From NCBI GenBank assembly GCA_030295235.1, contig AP026130.1:682001-746000 (forward strand): a stretch of 64,000 nucleotides of DNA, read 5' to 3'. The notes under the pieces were generated by a model. It was not told where the DNA came from. It did not search any database and saw nothing but the letters and a program-made list of their open reading frames with translations. Shown in pieces: positions 23,520 to 33,707 of this stretch. Position numbers and translations under genes: made by a program. Each line of letters starts with the position of its first letter. Within the stretch, counting starts at the first letter, position 1. This stretch comes from Fistulifera solaris. Taxonomy: Eukaryota; Bacillariophyta; Bacillariophyceae; Naviculales; Stauroneidaceae.

Positions 23520-24052
23520 TGTATAAGAAATGCTCGAATTGAAAGTATCGTCTATGAAATTTAGAGCAAAGCGATGTTGAGATGACTACGAACCACCATC
23601 TCCAACATCGGCTTTTTTCTTGGGCGAAAAATCGTGAATGGCTCAATTGTTGGTCTGTCACTTGTTTTGCTGACGTGAAGAGAAAAAAGGTGAAGGATCG
23701 GCAAATCTGTTGGAAACGCTGTACCACCAATGATTCCCAAGACTACACTGCTATTCATACTATTATTACCAAATCAGGAACTTCTCAAGGCTAAACCTTT
23801 GCCGTCATGACGAAGCGTGAAAGTGAACGTGGTCTATGACGCACTAAAGTGCTACGTAAAATTTACGTTTGAAACGCTACTGTAGGCCATCCTACACGTT
23901 TCAGTGCCACTTTGTCGCGCTACGACAGAAAAGACTTGCGGAAATATTAGGGATCAACACATAATAACACACAACAACTTTTCGTCACCTTGCTGATGAA
24001 TGTTTTAAAATATAATTATCGCCACACATTACTAATAATAAACGACAACCAT
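23520..24052. other. Intergenic with nested inverted repeat
   Basis: 533 bases holding the elongase promoter and the 3' flank of the translocator. Contains the inverted repeat 23846-23913 listed separately. ORFs here have no recognisable features. Confidence 0.4.
23846..23913. repeat. Nested inverted repeat (hairpin)
   Basis: Three arm pairs stack around a CCAT loop: GTAGG/CCTAC, GAAACG/CGTTTC and AAAGTG/CACTTT, with unpaired bases between. The left arm also holds the near-palindrome ACGTAAAATTTACGT. Could be a foldback mobile element or a structured RNA; there is no other evidence. Confidence 0.5.
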
Positions 24053-25466
24053 TTACTTGGGCTTGACGATGTTGTCGATGATGGAGTAGAGGAACACACC
24101 TGCAGGATGGAAAGACGCAAAGTACGCGATGAGACAGACGTCAGGAAACAAAAGAAAACAAACAAAAAATGATCAGTACTCACCTCCAATACCAATAGTG
24201 CAACCAATCAACTTGATGGGGGAAAGAGATTCACCCAAAACCAAGGCGACACCAACAATGACAATGACACGCTTGGCCGTGTTGGCGACGGACTGGGTGA
24301 CGGCTCCCGTCTTCTTGAGTGTCATGGTCGCCAACTCGTTGTATCCGTAAAAGTAAAGAGCCGAAGCCACCAAGTTTTGCCAAACAGCCGGAGTAGTCTT
24401 GGCGATTTGCACGAACTCGCCGAAACGGTTTCCTTCCTTGATGATAATGAGAGGAATGCTCAACAAGAAACCCAAGATACTGGTGAGGGCGAACTGGTTA
24501 CCGATGGATCCGATGCGGTCCTTGAGTCCGGGAGTCTCCATGAGCTTCTTGTTTTCGTTACCACGCACCGCAGCGAACATGTTGGCAATGCAGGCCGAGA
24601 TGAGGGCAGACCAGGCAAAGTCGAGTTCCTTGACGGAAGCCAAGATGACACCACCAATGACGACGGGCAAGCAGAGCCACTTGGCCTTGGAGACTTTCTT
24701 GCCGTAGACGAACTGAGAAAGCACAGCCGCGAACGCGGGTTCCGCGGCCTTGACAATCTGAGCGAAGGAGACGGCTCCCATTCCCATGGCGAACACGGAA
24801 GCCGCATGGGCGCCCATGAAGCAAAGAGACACCGGAAGCATCTTTTTGATATCGTCGAGGGTGACGGTGGGTGCCTTACGAGCATCGGGTGCCAACCAGA
24901 GGAAGATACCGTAGAGGCATCCAATACCCAACTGAAGACTGGAGATGGTCATGGGGAATCCGGTCTTACCACCCGCAGCGTTCAAGGCAAGCTTGTTGGT
25001 GATATTGTACCAGTAGTTACCAAGGTACCAGAGACCGAAGTAGATCAAAAGACCAAAGTCGATGGATCCAGCGATTCCGCCTCCGCGGGGTGCTTTTTCG
25101 GCCGACGAAGAAGCGGCTTCTTTTAGTTGCTGTCATAACGAAGCGATTGTCAGAACGAAAGAATTTATGAAAAGGATTATCCATCGGCATCAGCCTTGTG
25201 CCTCGAATGATAGACACGCCAATGAAAATCAATATTTGCGAAAAAAACGTCGAAAAGAGAAAAAACCCGCCGCCGATCATCTCATCGTCTGCGCTACTCA
25301 CCGTAAGAGGTCGGCCTTGCACGTCAACAGCCTGTACCATCGGTGATTCCGATCGGCTGCGGGCAAAGCCCATTTTCTTGGTCGCACTCGACGTGCTAAC
25401 GCCATGGAGCCCAAAGGCTGATGCACAGAGCAGGTGAGCAAGGAAAACAGTAGAAAGAATCTTCAT
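24053..25466 (-). CDS. Plastid triose-phosphate/phosphate translocator
   Basis: 385 residues with an intact frame. Exons 25466-25302, 25129-24184 and 24099-24053; introns of 172 and 84 bp. The start gives MKILSTVFLAHLLCASAFGL: a signal peptide ending in ASAF, the diatom motif for import through the complex plastid, followed by a Ser/Lys/Arg transit part. The transporter proper begins at IDFGLLIYFGLWYLGNYWYN and shows the TPT pattern NKLALN, KAAEPAF, and NTAKRVIVIVGVALVLGE with the paired Lys-Arg of the family near the end, over about ten spans. It exports triose phosphate against phosphate from the plastid. Two ACGTCA motifs lie about 280 bases upstream. Which diatom TPT paralogue this is I cannot say. 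Confidence 0.9.
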
Positions 25467-26094
25467 GTTAGTCGATGATTGCAATGGAAGAGAGATGTCA
25501 ACTGATTTGCAATCGCTATTTTTTGAAGCAGCCGATCGGTAATATGTTCGAGACACGATATCTTGCGAAGATCGCAAAGGTTTGATTTACAGTCGGTGAT
25601 AGTGTACTCGGATTTCAGGCCCTTTCCGTCGTCGGAAGATTGTTGTCTGATTGTTGATTGGACACCACAAATTCAAAACATAATTCAGACATTTCCCACT
25701 ATCAGTTGAAGAGATCATTCTTACGTGGTGTTTACGTGGCCTACGTCAGACCAAGTACGTCACCTTGGGACCTCGAGACGAGGACGGCGCGCGACAGTGC
25801 GACTGGCGTGCGCTTCGCATTTTGCAACTCTGTCGCAAACAACGTTCGGGTTTTTGGATGTCGCAGATCTCGCGCACTCGAAAGACTTAGGAGTAAAGTA
25901 GAAACCCCTATTATGCGAAAGATACGATTTTGGAATTCTGTGAAAGGTGGAGTCGAGCCATCACATGACACGGAATTGCGAAGCAGATACATTCTTTCGA
26001 ATAACAAGCTCTCCGCTCTCCTTGTGAACAACGAATAAGCGCCCTCTTTGCGATTCAATTCAACTTTACAAATCTTCATTCTACAAAAGCAACA
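25467..26094. promoter_or_regulatory. Divergent promoter region, translocator / small membrane protein
   Basis: 628 bases between divergent starts. Contains two ACGTCA motifs (25743-25748, 25757-25762). A 126-codon ORF (25658-26038) overlaps it but looks random, and I leave it out. Confidence 0.45.
25743..25762 (+). promoter_or_regulatory. Paired ACGTCA (CRE-type) motifs
   Basis: ACGTCA at 25743 and 25757, 14 bases apart. ACGTCA is one of the CO2/cAMP-responsive elements described in P. tricornutum carbonic anhydrase promoters. Placement upstream of a photosynthate translocator makes CO2 or light control plausible; this is inference. Confidence 0.4.
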
Positions 26095-26508
26095 ATGTCG
26101 CTCTCAACGGTGAACTACTACTTTGCAGAAACGACGGTGAGCATCCCTCTTGTCCACGAGTCGCTCCGTGTTATTGTGTATTTCGACTCACACGCTCACG
26201 ATACGCAAAAGGGACTTCGTGTCCCCTTTATGATCGTGGCGGTACTTTTGTTCTATGTCTTGTATCGATGGGATACGAAGATTACGGACCAGAATAATGA
26301 TGCAATGGCTGTGCTGGAAAACATCGAACACGATGCCCGGAAACAAGAATATCGCGCCAAGAATATGGCGAGTCGACAAGAAGTAAATGCCAGTAAACGG
26401 AAGCAACTCAATAATATGAGCACACAGACGGCGCATATTGCAAAAACATTATTCATCAGCCCGACAAAAGTAAGAAGAGTCGTTAAACAGAACGATACTA
26501 GTCTTTGA
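26095..26508 (+). CDS. Small single-span membrane protein, unknown
   Basis: 137 residues, single exon. One hydrophobic span (about residues 43-56, PFMIVAVLLFYVLY) is followed by a charged helical region likely to form a coiled coil (DAMAVLENIEHDARKQEYRA) and a basic tail (SPTKVRRVVK). I recognise no domain. The ATG follows a purine-rich leader (CAACAATG). Length, codon use and position between divergent promoter and 3' flank make it a real gene, but the function is unknown. Confidence 0.6.
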   Translation: MSLSTVNYYFAETTVSIPLVHESLRVIVYFDSHAHDTQKGLRVPFMIVAVLLFYVLYRWDTKITDQNNDAMAVLENIEHDARKQEYRAKNMASRQEVNASKRKQLNNMSTQTAHIAKTLFISPTKVRRVVKQNDTSL

Positions 26509-26566
26509 TATGTTGACGTGAGTCTTCACCGAACTGTATTGCTGCACACGTCTATCCGTAAACAAC

Positions 26567-26576
26567 TACTCCGTAC
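26567..26576 (+). promoter_or_regulatory. Recurrent 10-mer TACTCCGTAC, site 2
   Basis: Exact copy in the short gap between two converging 3' ends, so here it cannot be a proximal promoter element of either flanking gene. Confidence 0.35.
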
Positions 26577-26602
26577 AAAATACTAGCTCTATACATGCTT
26601 TT

Positions 26603-29021
26603 CTATAACTTTAGCTCTGCTTTGTCTCCTTCCTTGGCAGATATGCCCTGTTCGAACGCGACTTTACATTTTCCGGCCTTTCCAAAGGCACCGACGATAC
26701 TTCCCTCCTCTTGTGTGCTCGGTATAAACACTTTTGTGCCAACTTTTTCCTTTATATTGATCTCGGGAGCGAAGAACCCCGAAACGATCGCCATGGAATG
26801 CTTGCCGTTCTCCAGCACGTCGCCTTTGATGGATGCTACTTCTCCTATAAGGTTCACACCTTTTTCTCGAGGTTTCTTCTTGTTAGCTTCTTTCTTCGGC
26901 TTTTCCACCTCGAGTCGTGCTCCGGGGCGAGAGGGTGGTAATACCGTGGATTGCTGCATGGATTTAGTAGGGTCGTGCATGAATCGCTTAAAGCGGAGGT
27001 ACAGTGGCTCACCCTCTTGAACTTCGGTTCCACCCGGAAAATACACTCGAAACTTGCCCGACGTTCCGTACGATGATTTGATCTCCCCAATGTCCCCTTG
27101 CTCGGTTTCCATTTTCATACCGATGAACAGTTTCATATTCGTTTCCTTCTTGAACAAATCGTCGCCAAAGACTTCATAGCACACGACTTTCTGGTCATCA
27201 AAGCGCTTGTGTGGGTCGCCTAATTTCGAGACCACACCAACTTTTTGTTTCTCAGTGTAAAGACGTATCTGTGTCATGGCCGTACTGGGTTCGACTCGTT
27301 CGATCAATCGACCGGAAAAGGCTAATCGACAGGACGAAGCCCCGCCATCCGTGTCAACAGCCACATCAAGCCGTGACCCGATGACAAGACTATGTGCTGG
27401 ACAATAAACAGGCGTTTGAAAGTCTAGTAAGGCCCAATGTAAAGGGTTTCTTGCGGATTCCCGGGCGAAGTATCCAGAGCTTCCAACAAAGACTCTTGAA
27501 AAACAAAGTCTTGTTGAAAATCGAATGGTATTTTTGGCAATCCAGCAAGGTCCGCATCACCTCCCAGCCACGACGACATGAGCTTATTGCTTGAAGCATC
27601 TTTCTTAGCTTCGGCTGCTTGATGTGCCAATTCCCTCGCTCCCCAGAACGTTAATGTTGCCATTACAGTTGTGTGGCCTACGGAAATATGAAACTTGGAG
27701 TTGCACATGAGCTTTCCGGAGGTGTAATACGGAACTTTTCGCACAAGAGCGATCGCCCCCTTCCACAACGGCACAGCTCCAGGGGCCGCCACAATACCGC
27801 GTTCTAAGAGTTTCGCATCTAAGTTACTGACACAAATTCCCGCCCGATCTCCTTGTTGAATGTGTTGCACTTGTCGTTTAAACATTTGAATCGATTTGAT
27901 TTTTCGATCCATACCGAGTGAGGGAAATTCGATGCCGTCGTTGACGGCAGCAAAGCCCGATAAGACTGTTCCTGTCAACACTGTGCCGCGTCCGCGAATG
28001 GGGAAGCAGTGGTCGACGGAAAAATAAAAAGGCTGCTCTTTGGCTTCATTCGTCACACTTCGTCGTGGCGGTGGAAGTTTGGCTTTCAGCAGATCAACTA
28101 ACAGATCCATCTGATATGTCTCGTGGAGGACCGATGATTTGGTTTCTTCCGCATTGGCTGCGGCTTTTTCTCCTCCCACGCAAGCAGCCACCCCGACCAT
28201 GGGGGCATCCGCAAAGCGCGTGCCTATCAGTCTTTGCCTTACTTTTGATTTTGCTGCTTCCAACTGTTTTTCACGTTCGTTCGGCTCAAACATATCAGCC
28301 TTATTCAATGCGACTAATAAGTGCGGACTGGTCAACTGAGCAAGTACCAAGCATTCTGTTGTCTGTGCCTGCCATCCTTTCACCTGCATTCGAACGACAA
28401 GTCAGTCATCACAGGATAATACAGACTAATTTCTTCCGCCCACATAAAAAACAGGCAATAGATCGTGCGACTTACTGCATCAACAATCAACAATACCATG
28501 TCAATAATCTGAGCTCCACCAATGATGGTGCGAATCAAACTAGCGTGACCTGGACAATCGACAAGAGTGATCTGTAACTTCTTCTTGTCGGGGAAATGCT
28601 GCTGTAAGTGCTCCGGCAAGTCGAGAAAGAAGCAACTAAAACCGAGATCGAGAGTCATCCCTCGTTCCCTCGACTCTTTACTTTTGTCGAGAGCAGCTGT
28701 CGATAAAAGTGTCGACAGCGCTTTGACCAGGGATGTCTTTCCTGTGTTTCCAAGTCACGATTATGAAGGATGTGAGCAAAGAGGCGACTTAACCCATTAC
28801 AGTAAGATAGTGCGACGTTCTTACCGCTATCAACATGGCCTAAAATTCGATAAGAAAAAGGAAAAACAGATACAGAGAGTATGTCAGAGAAGCTCAGAAG
28901 CGCCTTTGAAGACCCCTCTAGCAAAGGGCGTCGACGGATGCCTCTCACCTAGAACTCCTACGTTTACATTGAGGATCTCTTGCGGGTCGTACTGTTGCTC
29001 CGCTGTTTTTACTTCTGGCAT
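26603..29021 (-). CDS. EEFSEC: Selenocysteine-specific elongation factor eEFSec
   Basis: About 711 residues (human 596). GTPase that delivers Sec-tRNA to UGA codons in selenoprotein mRNAs. Exons 29021-28949, 28839-28825, 28741-28476 and 28383-26603. Exon 2 is only 15 nt and lies inside the P-loop: VGVLG|HVDSG|KTSLVKALS, phases consistent throughout. G3 is DCPGHASL, G4 NKAD. Domain 2 starts near YFSVDHCFPIRGRGTVLTGTV, and the eEFSec-type domain 4 carries LVIGSRLD, CRLAFSGRLI and LFKKETNMKLFIG. An extra Lys-rich stretch (KKEANKKKPREKG) lengthens the C-terminal part. The frame changes once near 27431-27435 (GGCCC) before LLDFQTPVYCP. Its presence implies selenoproteins in this organism. Confidence 0.93.
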
Positions 29022-29631
29022 TATGATTGGTAGATAATATACAGTCGATTTTGTGCAATACTTTGGGAAGGCTAAGACAGCAACGCCAGGAGCGTCAAAA
29101 AATAATAAAATCAAATAAAACAAAAGAATCATCCTCTCCGCATTTTGTAGTGTGACTGGACGATGCGTGAGTGCAAGTGGATGATGCACCAAGACTGCGG
29201 GAAAATTCTGGACCAGGTGCATTTCATTCATACAGAAAATCTGGGAATTTCCAGAAATTCTGGACCAGTTGTATTTCATTCATACAGAAAATCTGGGGCA
29301 TTCCAGAAATTTTGGAACAGTTGTACTTCATTCATACAGAAAATCTGGGGGGATTTCACCAGGTGAAATTTCATTCATACAGAAAATCTTGGGCATTCTA
29401 GAATTTCTAAACCAGGTGAAATTTTCATGCATACAGAAATTCTGGGGCGGTCCAGAAATTCAGGACCAGTTGTATTTCGTTCATACAGAAAATCTGGGGA
29501 GGTCCAGAAATTCTGGACCAGTTGTATTTCAAATCATTCTTCAGAAAATCTTGTGCATTCCAGAAATTCTGGAATGCGCCGCCCGATAAAAGAACACACA
29601 CACCTTGAAAATATGGCACAAAACGTTGACC
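29022..29631. promoter_or_regulatory. Divergent promoter region filled by satellite array 2
   Basis: 610 bases between the eEFSec and FSH1-like starts; nearly two thirds is 52-bp satellite. The rest is AT-rich. Both promoters must work around or through the array. Confidence 0.5.
29200..29580 (+). repeat. 52-bp satellite array 2
   Basis: About seven degenerate units of the family seen at 16549-16885 (CAGAAAATCTGGG, CCAGAAATTCTGG, ACCAGTTGTATTTCATTCAT). Two internal units replace CAGTTGTA with CAGGTGAAAT, a variant not obvious in array 1. No flanking direct repeats of the array 1 type. Confidence 0.85.
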
Positions 29632-30732
29632 ATGGCGGCGTGTCTACCTCTTCGAATACTTTGTTTGCATGACTCCCATTCCAATGCCGAGCACCTAAAG
29701 ACGGAACTAGATGTGTTAGGAAAGCGATTGTTTGTAAAACATGGGGGAATTGATCTTGTATACGTCAATAGCCCAATTGCCTTGCATGTAGAAACGGAAC
29801 GGGTCTGGTGGGAGGCGGTGAAGCAGTTACCAGCTCTTTCGTCGCAGCAAAAACAACATCAGGAGGATCTTGTCTTTGACAGTGATAACGACGACGAAGA
29901 AGAGAATGATGAGAATGGTTCCATTGATTCATCTCAAGATCGGGAACTGTCCCTTCAGCCAGCATCCGAAACAGAAGGTATACCCGAAATGGATGATCTT
30001 GCTGTACCATACTACCGAGGCTTGGACGCTTCGTTGCAACTACTACGTCAGATTTGGATGTCTCAACCATTCTGGGGAATTCTCGGCGTGGGGCAGGGTG
30101 CAGCAGTGGCAGCCTTATTAACTTTGATTTTACAATCATCCGAAGACCCAGTTCCGCCGCCGTCCTTTGCTATTTTCGTCCGAGGTCAAACATTGTTGCC
30201 CGAACCGGAGTGCCTGATTAATCAATTCCCATGTTTGCATATTCTAGATACCCACGATACTTTACACCGTGAAGGAACCCTGTTGTCACAGCAGTTTGCG
30301 GGGACGATTGCATCAGTGCTGTTACCAGATCAAAGATTGGGAAAGGACGCGTTCAATGTCATGGGAAAGTTTATTTTAGATCAAAAGAAAACAGCCATGG
30401 GCAGTGGTCGAGACCTTGTATTGCTGCAGAACGCGCTTTATTTTACGGAGCAGCAAGCGGCAGACAAGATCGCGTTAGAAATCGCCAAGAACCCACCGGC
30501 TCCTCTTATGGCCATTATTCGCCCGCAGCATGTCGCTGGTTGGCAAGGAAACAAGCGTCGACAACCGGGGGAAGAAGGAGGAGGTGCACCGTGTCCGTCG
30601 GAGTTCTTATTGAAGCGAGACAAGCGCCCCAATCAACACAAGACAGGTGGTGGAGGCGTGAGCCGTGTGCATCCGAACCAGCGAGCCGAAGGAGAAAGCA
30701 GCTCATCAGTAGAAAACAGCACAGAGAGCTAA
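29632..30732 (+). CDS. FSH1-family serine hydrolase-like protein, nucleophile altered
   Basis: About 366 residues, single exon, starting MAACLPLRILCLHDSHSN. The alpha/beta hydrolase layout follows the FSH1 (serine hydrolase) family: first strand and oxyanion turn RILCLHD, an acidic loop insert (DSDNDDEEENDEN), then the nucleophile elbow in FWGILGVGQGAAVAALL. FSH1 proteins have GFSQGA there; here the central Ser is Gly. A possible late acid/His pair may remain in LHILDTHDTLHREG. The C-terminal 60 residues are Gly/Arg/Ser-rich and disordered. I infer a pseudo-hydrolase. A misread base could explain one changed residue, but the reading frame is intact around it. Confidence 0.65.
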   Translation: MAACLPLRILCLHDSHSNAEHLKTELDVLGKRLFVKHGGIDLVYVNSPIALHVETERVWWEAVKQLPALSSQQKQHQEDLVFDSDNDDEEENDENGSIDSSQDRELSLQPASETEGIPEMDDLAVPYYRGLDASLQLLRQIWMSQPFWGILGVGQGAAVAALLTLILQSSEDPVPPPSFAIFVRGQTLLPEPECLINQFPCLHILDTHDTLHREGTLLSQQFAGTIASVLLPDQRLGKDAFNVMGKFILDQKKTAMGSGRDLVLLQNALYFTEQQAADKIALEIAKNPPAPLMAIIRPQHVAGWQGNKRRQPGEEGGGAPCPSEFLLKRDKRPNQHKTGGGGVSRVHPNQRAEGESSSSVENSTES

Positions 30733-30815
30733 AATGTGAAATAATATGCACTAGTGATTACCTTCGATAATGTGAAGAACGCCTCAGTTGTTCGCTTAAG
30801 ACCGGTAGACGGAAT

Positions 30816-32671
30816 TCAATTCATTGGATCAACATCTAGTCCGTTTCCTGTTAAGCTGCAATATTCGCGGCAATAGGAAGGGAGATTTCTTTGCAGTCGA
30901 TCACGGTTGATGTGGGCCTCACTGGACATATCTATAGTAGCAAGGGAGCCATTGGGGCAGTCGAGCTCTAATTTCAGAGCGCCGTCCGTGGTAACAAGCT
31001 CAGCCGTAACCCGTCCGCAATCATCACAATACCACCACTTCGCATCATCGCTACCCCACGGAGGAAAAGGGACACAAGAGAGCCACGTACAACTAGGGCA
31101 CGGTGTAGTCGGTTCGCCACCTCCGCTTTGGAGAAGGATGACGAGAATTATTACAAACAAAGCCACCGTGAGAATCAATCCGCAAAACTTCATAAGAAAA
31201 TGCTTTGTGCGCGTCAACAAGCTTTCCTCCATGCCAAAGAAATCAGCAGAGAGACGCTGAATTGTGGAAAATCCGCACATAAAACCAAAGACCATGCCGC
31301 CAAGATCTGATCAGATTTCGTTAGAACAAGTTGGCTAGTGATGTGATAGGTAGGGAAGTGATGCACTCAGACTTACGTGTGAAATTATCAACGAACGGTG
31401 TCAAGCCAATAATGCAATTCAGCACAATATCAAAAAGCAGGGCGATAACAACCATAACGTGATGATGCTTTTTCCCATTCTCAGTGACAAAGTCACAAAA
31501 CAATAATTTCCAATTCATGATTATGTCAGCAATGCATGCTCCGATGAACCCGAATATGCCTCCTGATGCTCCAACGGTGATAAATTCTGGTAAGAAGATT
31601 GCACTCAAAATTGTTCCACCAACCGCGGATAGCATGAAGATGATCATAGCCGCAAACCAGCCATGAGTCGATTCAATTGCGGCTCCAACGAACCACAGAG
31701 CCATCATATTGATGAAATAATGAACCAAACCAGCATGAAGGATTGTCGATGAAAGTAAGCGCCAACCCTCGTCGTGATTGACAATCAGGTCAGTATCTTT
31801 TGCGCCCATTTTGATGAGTGTTGCCGCACTCGGGCCAATCATTGGGTTCTCAGATAAGTTCTCTACTTCCCAACCATTCACTCCGATTGAAGCAATCATA
31901 AGCATTGTACACACAAATAGAAGTGTATAGGTGAACCACGGGCGATTCGCGCTTCCTTTCTTGCTTTCTTCAAAGTCCGCCCAAGATAAATAGGGATCAC
32001 CATTTGCACGTCTTACAGCAGCATTTTCCGCCCATTCCACGTCGATACGGATAGATGAAAGGTGGTCGTAAAGACCCAAAATTCCGAATGGTCTTTCGTC
32101 ACCGTATTTTTTACGTCGCTTTTCTTGTGCAAATTGAAAGTCTCTGATTCGTCGCGCTAATGTGGGAGCAATAAAATCGGCAGCTCCCCAACCAGCAGAT
32201 AATGTTCCTGCTAGCAAACGAAGTTGATCGATGTCCTCTTGTTTGTGTTCGATCTGAGGGTGGATATCACAGGGCTCAAGGAACTCTGGATTTCGTTCGA
32301 ACTCCTCTTCGTCGCTGAAGTATTCATCCACGAAAGAGTAATCCTCGCTATCATTATCAAAGCTCATGAACCTTCGGCGTTGAAAGGGCTTAGCTATGAC
32401 ATGATCTAAAAAAATCTGGTCATTTGAGGTCCGTTCGGACTCACCTCTCATCTTGCTCCGACGCGTTACTGTGGTATCTGGAAGACTTCTCCTCTCGGGA
32501 TTCGTAATAATCATCAGGGTTCGCCTGCTGTGATTTCTGAAGTTGACCATTTGCAGTGTAGAATTCTTGAAATTGGTCTTCCGAGTGACGACTCCTCTTC
32601 GGCGCCATGGCGAATGCTGGCGACGTCTCAGCTTGTGCTTCCGTTCCCCGGAGTCTTGTTTGTCTCTCCAT
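30816..32671 (-). CDS. Rhomboid intramembrane serine protease
   Basis: 570 residues. Exons 32671-32445, 32371-31377 and 31306-30816, with introns of 73 and 70 bp in consistent phases. A long acidic and basic cytosolic N-terminus (about 260 residues) precedes the first span (PWFTYTLLFVCTMLMIASIGV). HAGLVHYFINMMALWFVGAAIE carries the family's HxxxN region, the catalytic Ser is in ITVGASGGIFGFIGA and the catalytic His in FTHLGGMVFGFMCG, restored exactly by splicing. A Cys-rich domain follows the last span (CPSCTW, YCDDCG). Secretase-type rhomboid of the secretory pathway is the best guess. The start could instead be MAPKRSRH at 32608. Confidence 0.87.
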
Positions 32672-33339
32672 TTTTTCAAACTTCTTTCCGTTAACACCTC
32701 CTTCTTTTGTTGATACCAGGGAGTACTTTGTATGTCATGAATATTATTTGTGATTTATTTGTGTGTCTATAAATTGTTCTTGTTCATCTCGAGATGGTGC
32801 TACCTGGTAAGTCTTACTGTAAATTCAAAGCCTCTGCCCGCTCGCACCATGGAAAAATAATATATCTTTTAGCTAACCACGAAACGACTTAAAAGCGATG
32901 AATATTTGGACTTAGCTCATAAATTATCTTTGTGACGCCCGTCAGGTTTAATATTACACATTAAGTCATACCGTCTGGTCGCGGTGTTCCTCATGCTTAA
33001 GTACAAATCAACTTGCTGCTCAATCAGACTACGTGCGACGGACAGTCGATCACGGAGTTTTGCTATCACGTTGTGACATCTGGTGTGTCAATTGTGACCA
33101 TTCGTTCTAACCCAGTAGGCCAAATACGTAGAATTCTACGTCGTCAACCAGTATCACAAATGCACCCTCATTGAGCCTTGACTTTTCTGACACCTTCCTT
33201 CCGCACTCGTAGAGTTTGTACCGAAGCCAACGGCGTCACAACAAGTTCTCTCGGCCGAGCTGTTTCAAAACACCGAAAACTTCATCACAACGATAAAAGA
33301 AACAAATCTTCTTTATCATCTCTTATTTTTTCTAGTAAC
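32672..33339. other. Divergent intergenic region
   Basis: 668 bases between divergent starts. Contains the perfect palindrome at 33126-33141. A weak ORF from 33178 runs into the next gene but has no ATG context better than 33340. Confidence 0.4.
33126..33141. promoter_or_regulatory. 16-bp perfect palindrome ACGTAGAATTCTACGT
   Basis: Perfect dyad about 200 bases upstream of the ATG at 33340, ending in a CRE-like TACGTCGTCA. A dimer-binding site is plausible. Confidence 0.4.
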
Positions 33340-33707
33340 ATGAAATCGACTTTCGGTGGTATCTTGCTTGCCCTCCTTATCGGAGCGGCCGTTGCGTTCA
33401 TTCGTCCGGCTCAACCCTTCCAGGTCGAGAACACTGTGCCTCCTGGCGTTCTTTCCTTCAAGGTCGTTGACGAACTCGACAACTCCAACATTGCCTCGGA
33501 CAACAACATTCACCCCGCTCGCAAGTGTAAGTGATTGAAGCTCTTCAATGTTCCTTTGGTTCTACTTGTTACTTATCCAAGTTTCTTTCCGCAACTTGTG
33601 TCATCATTCAGGCGGTTTCTGCATGGGAGTAAGTGGTTCAAGTTTATTGCTCAAAATAGGTTTCTCGTGCTTATCTAAACAATCACCTTCCTTCTTCTTT
33701 ACAGTGA
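33340..33707 (+). CDS. Very small signal-peptide protein, unknown
   Basis: 68 residues by the best splicing model: exons 33340-33526, 33612-33628 (17 nt) and a third exon that supplies only the stop (33705-33707). All sites are consensus (GTAAGT...CAG). The start MKSTFGGILLALLIGAAVAFIRP is a signal peptide with AVAF at the cleavage point, similar to the diatom plastid motif; the mature part is about 50 residues ending ARKCGFCMG. If the second intron is retained, the frame runs on to ...SRADELSC. I recognise no family. Plastid import is possible but unproven. Confidence 0.5.

Noticed and set aside
25658-26038. 126-codon ORF in the translocator promoter
   Set aside because: No domain, no signal, composition like neighbouring noncoding DNA, and it lies wholly in a divergent promoter.
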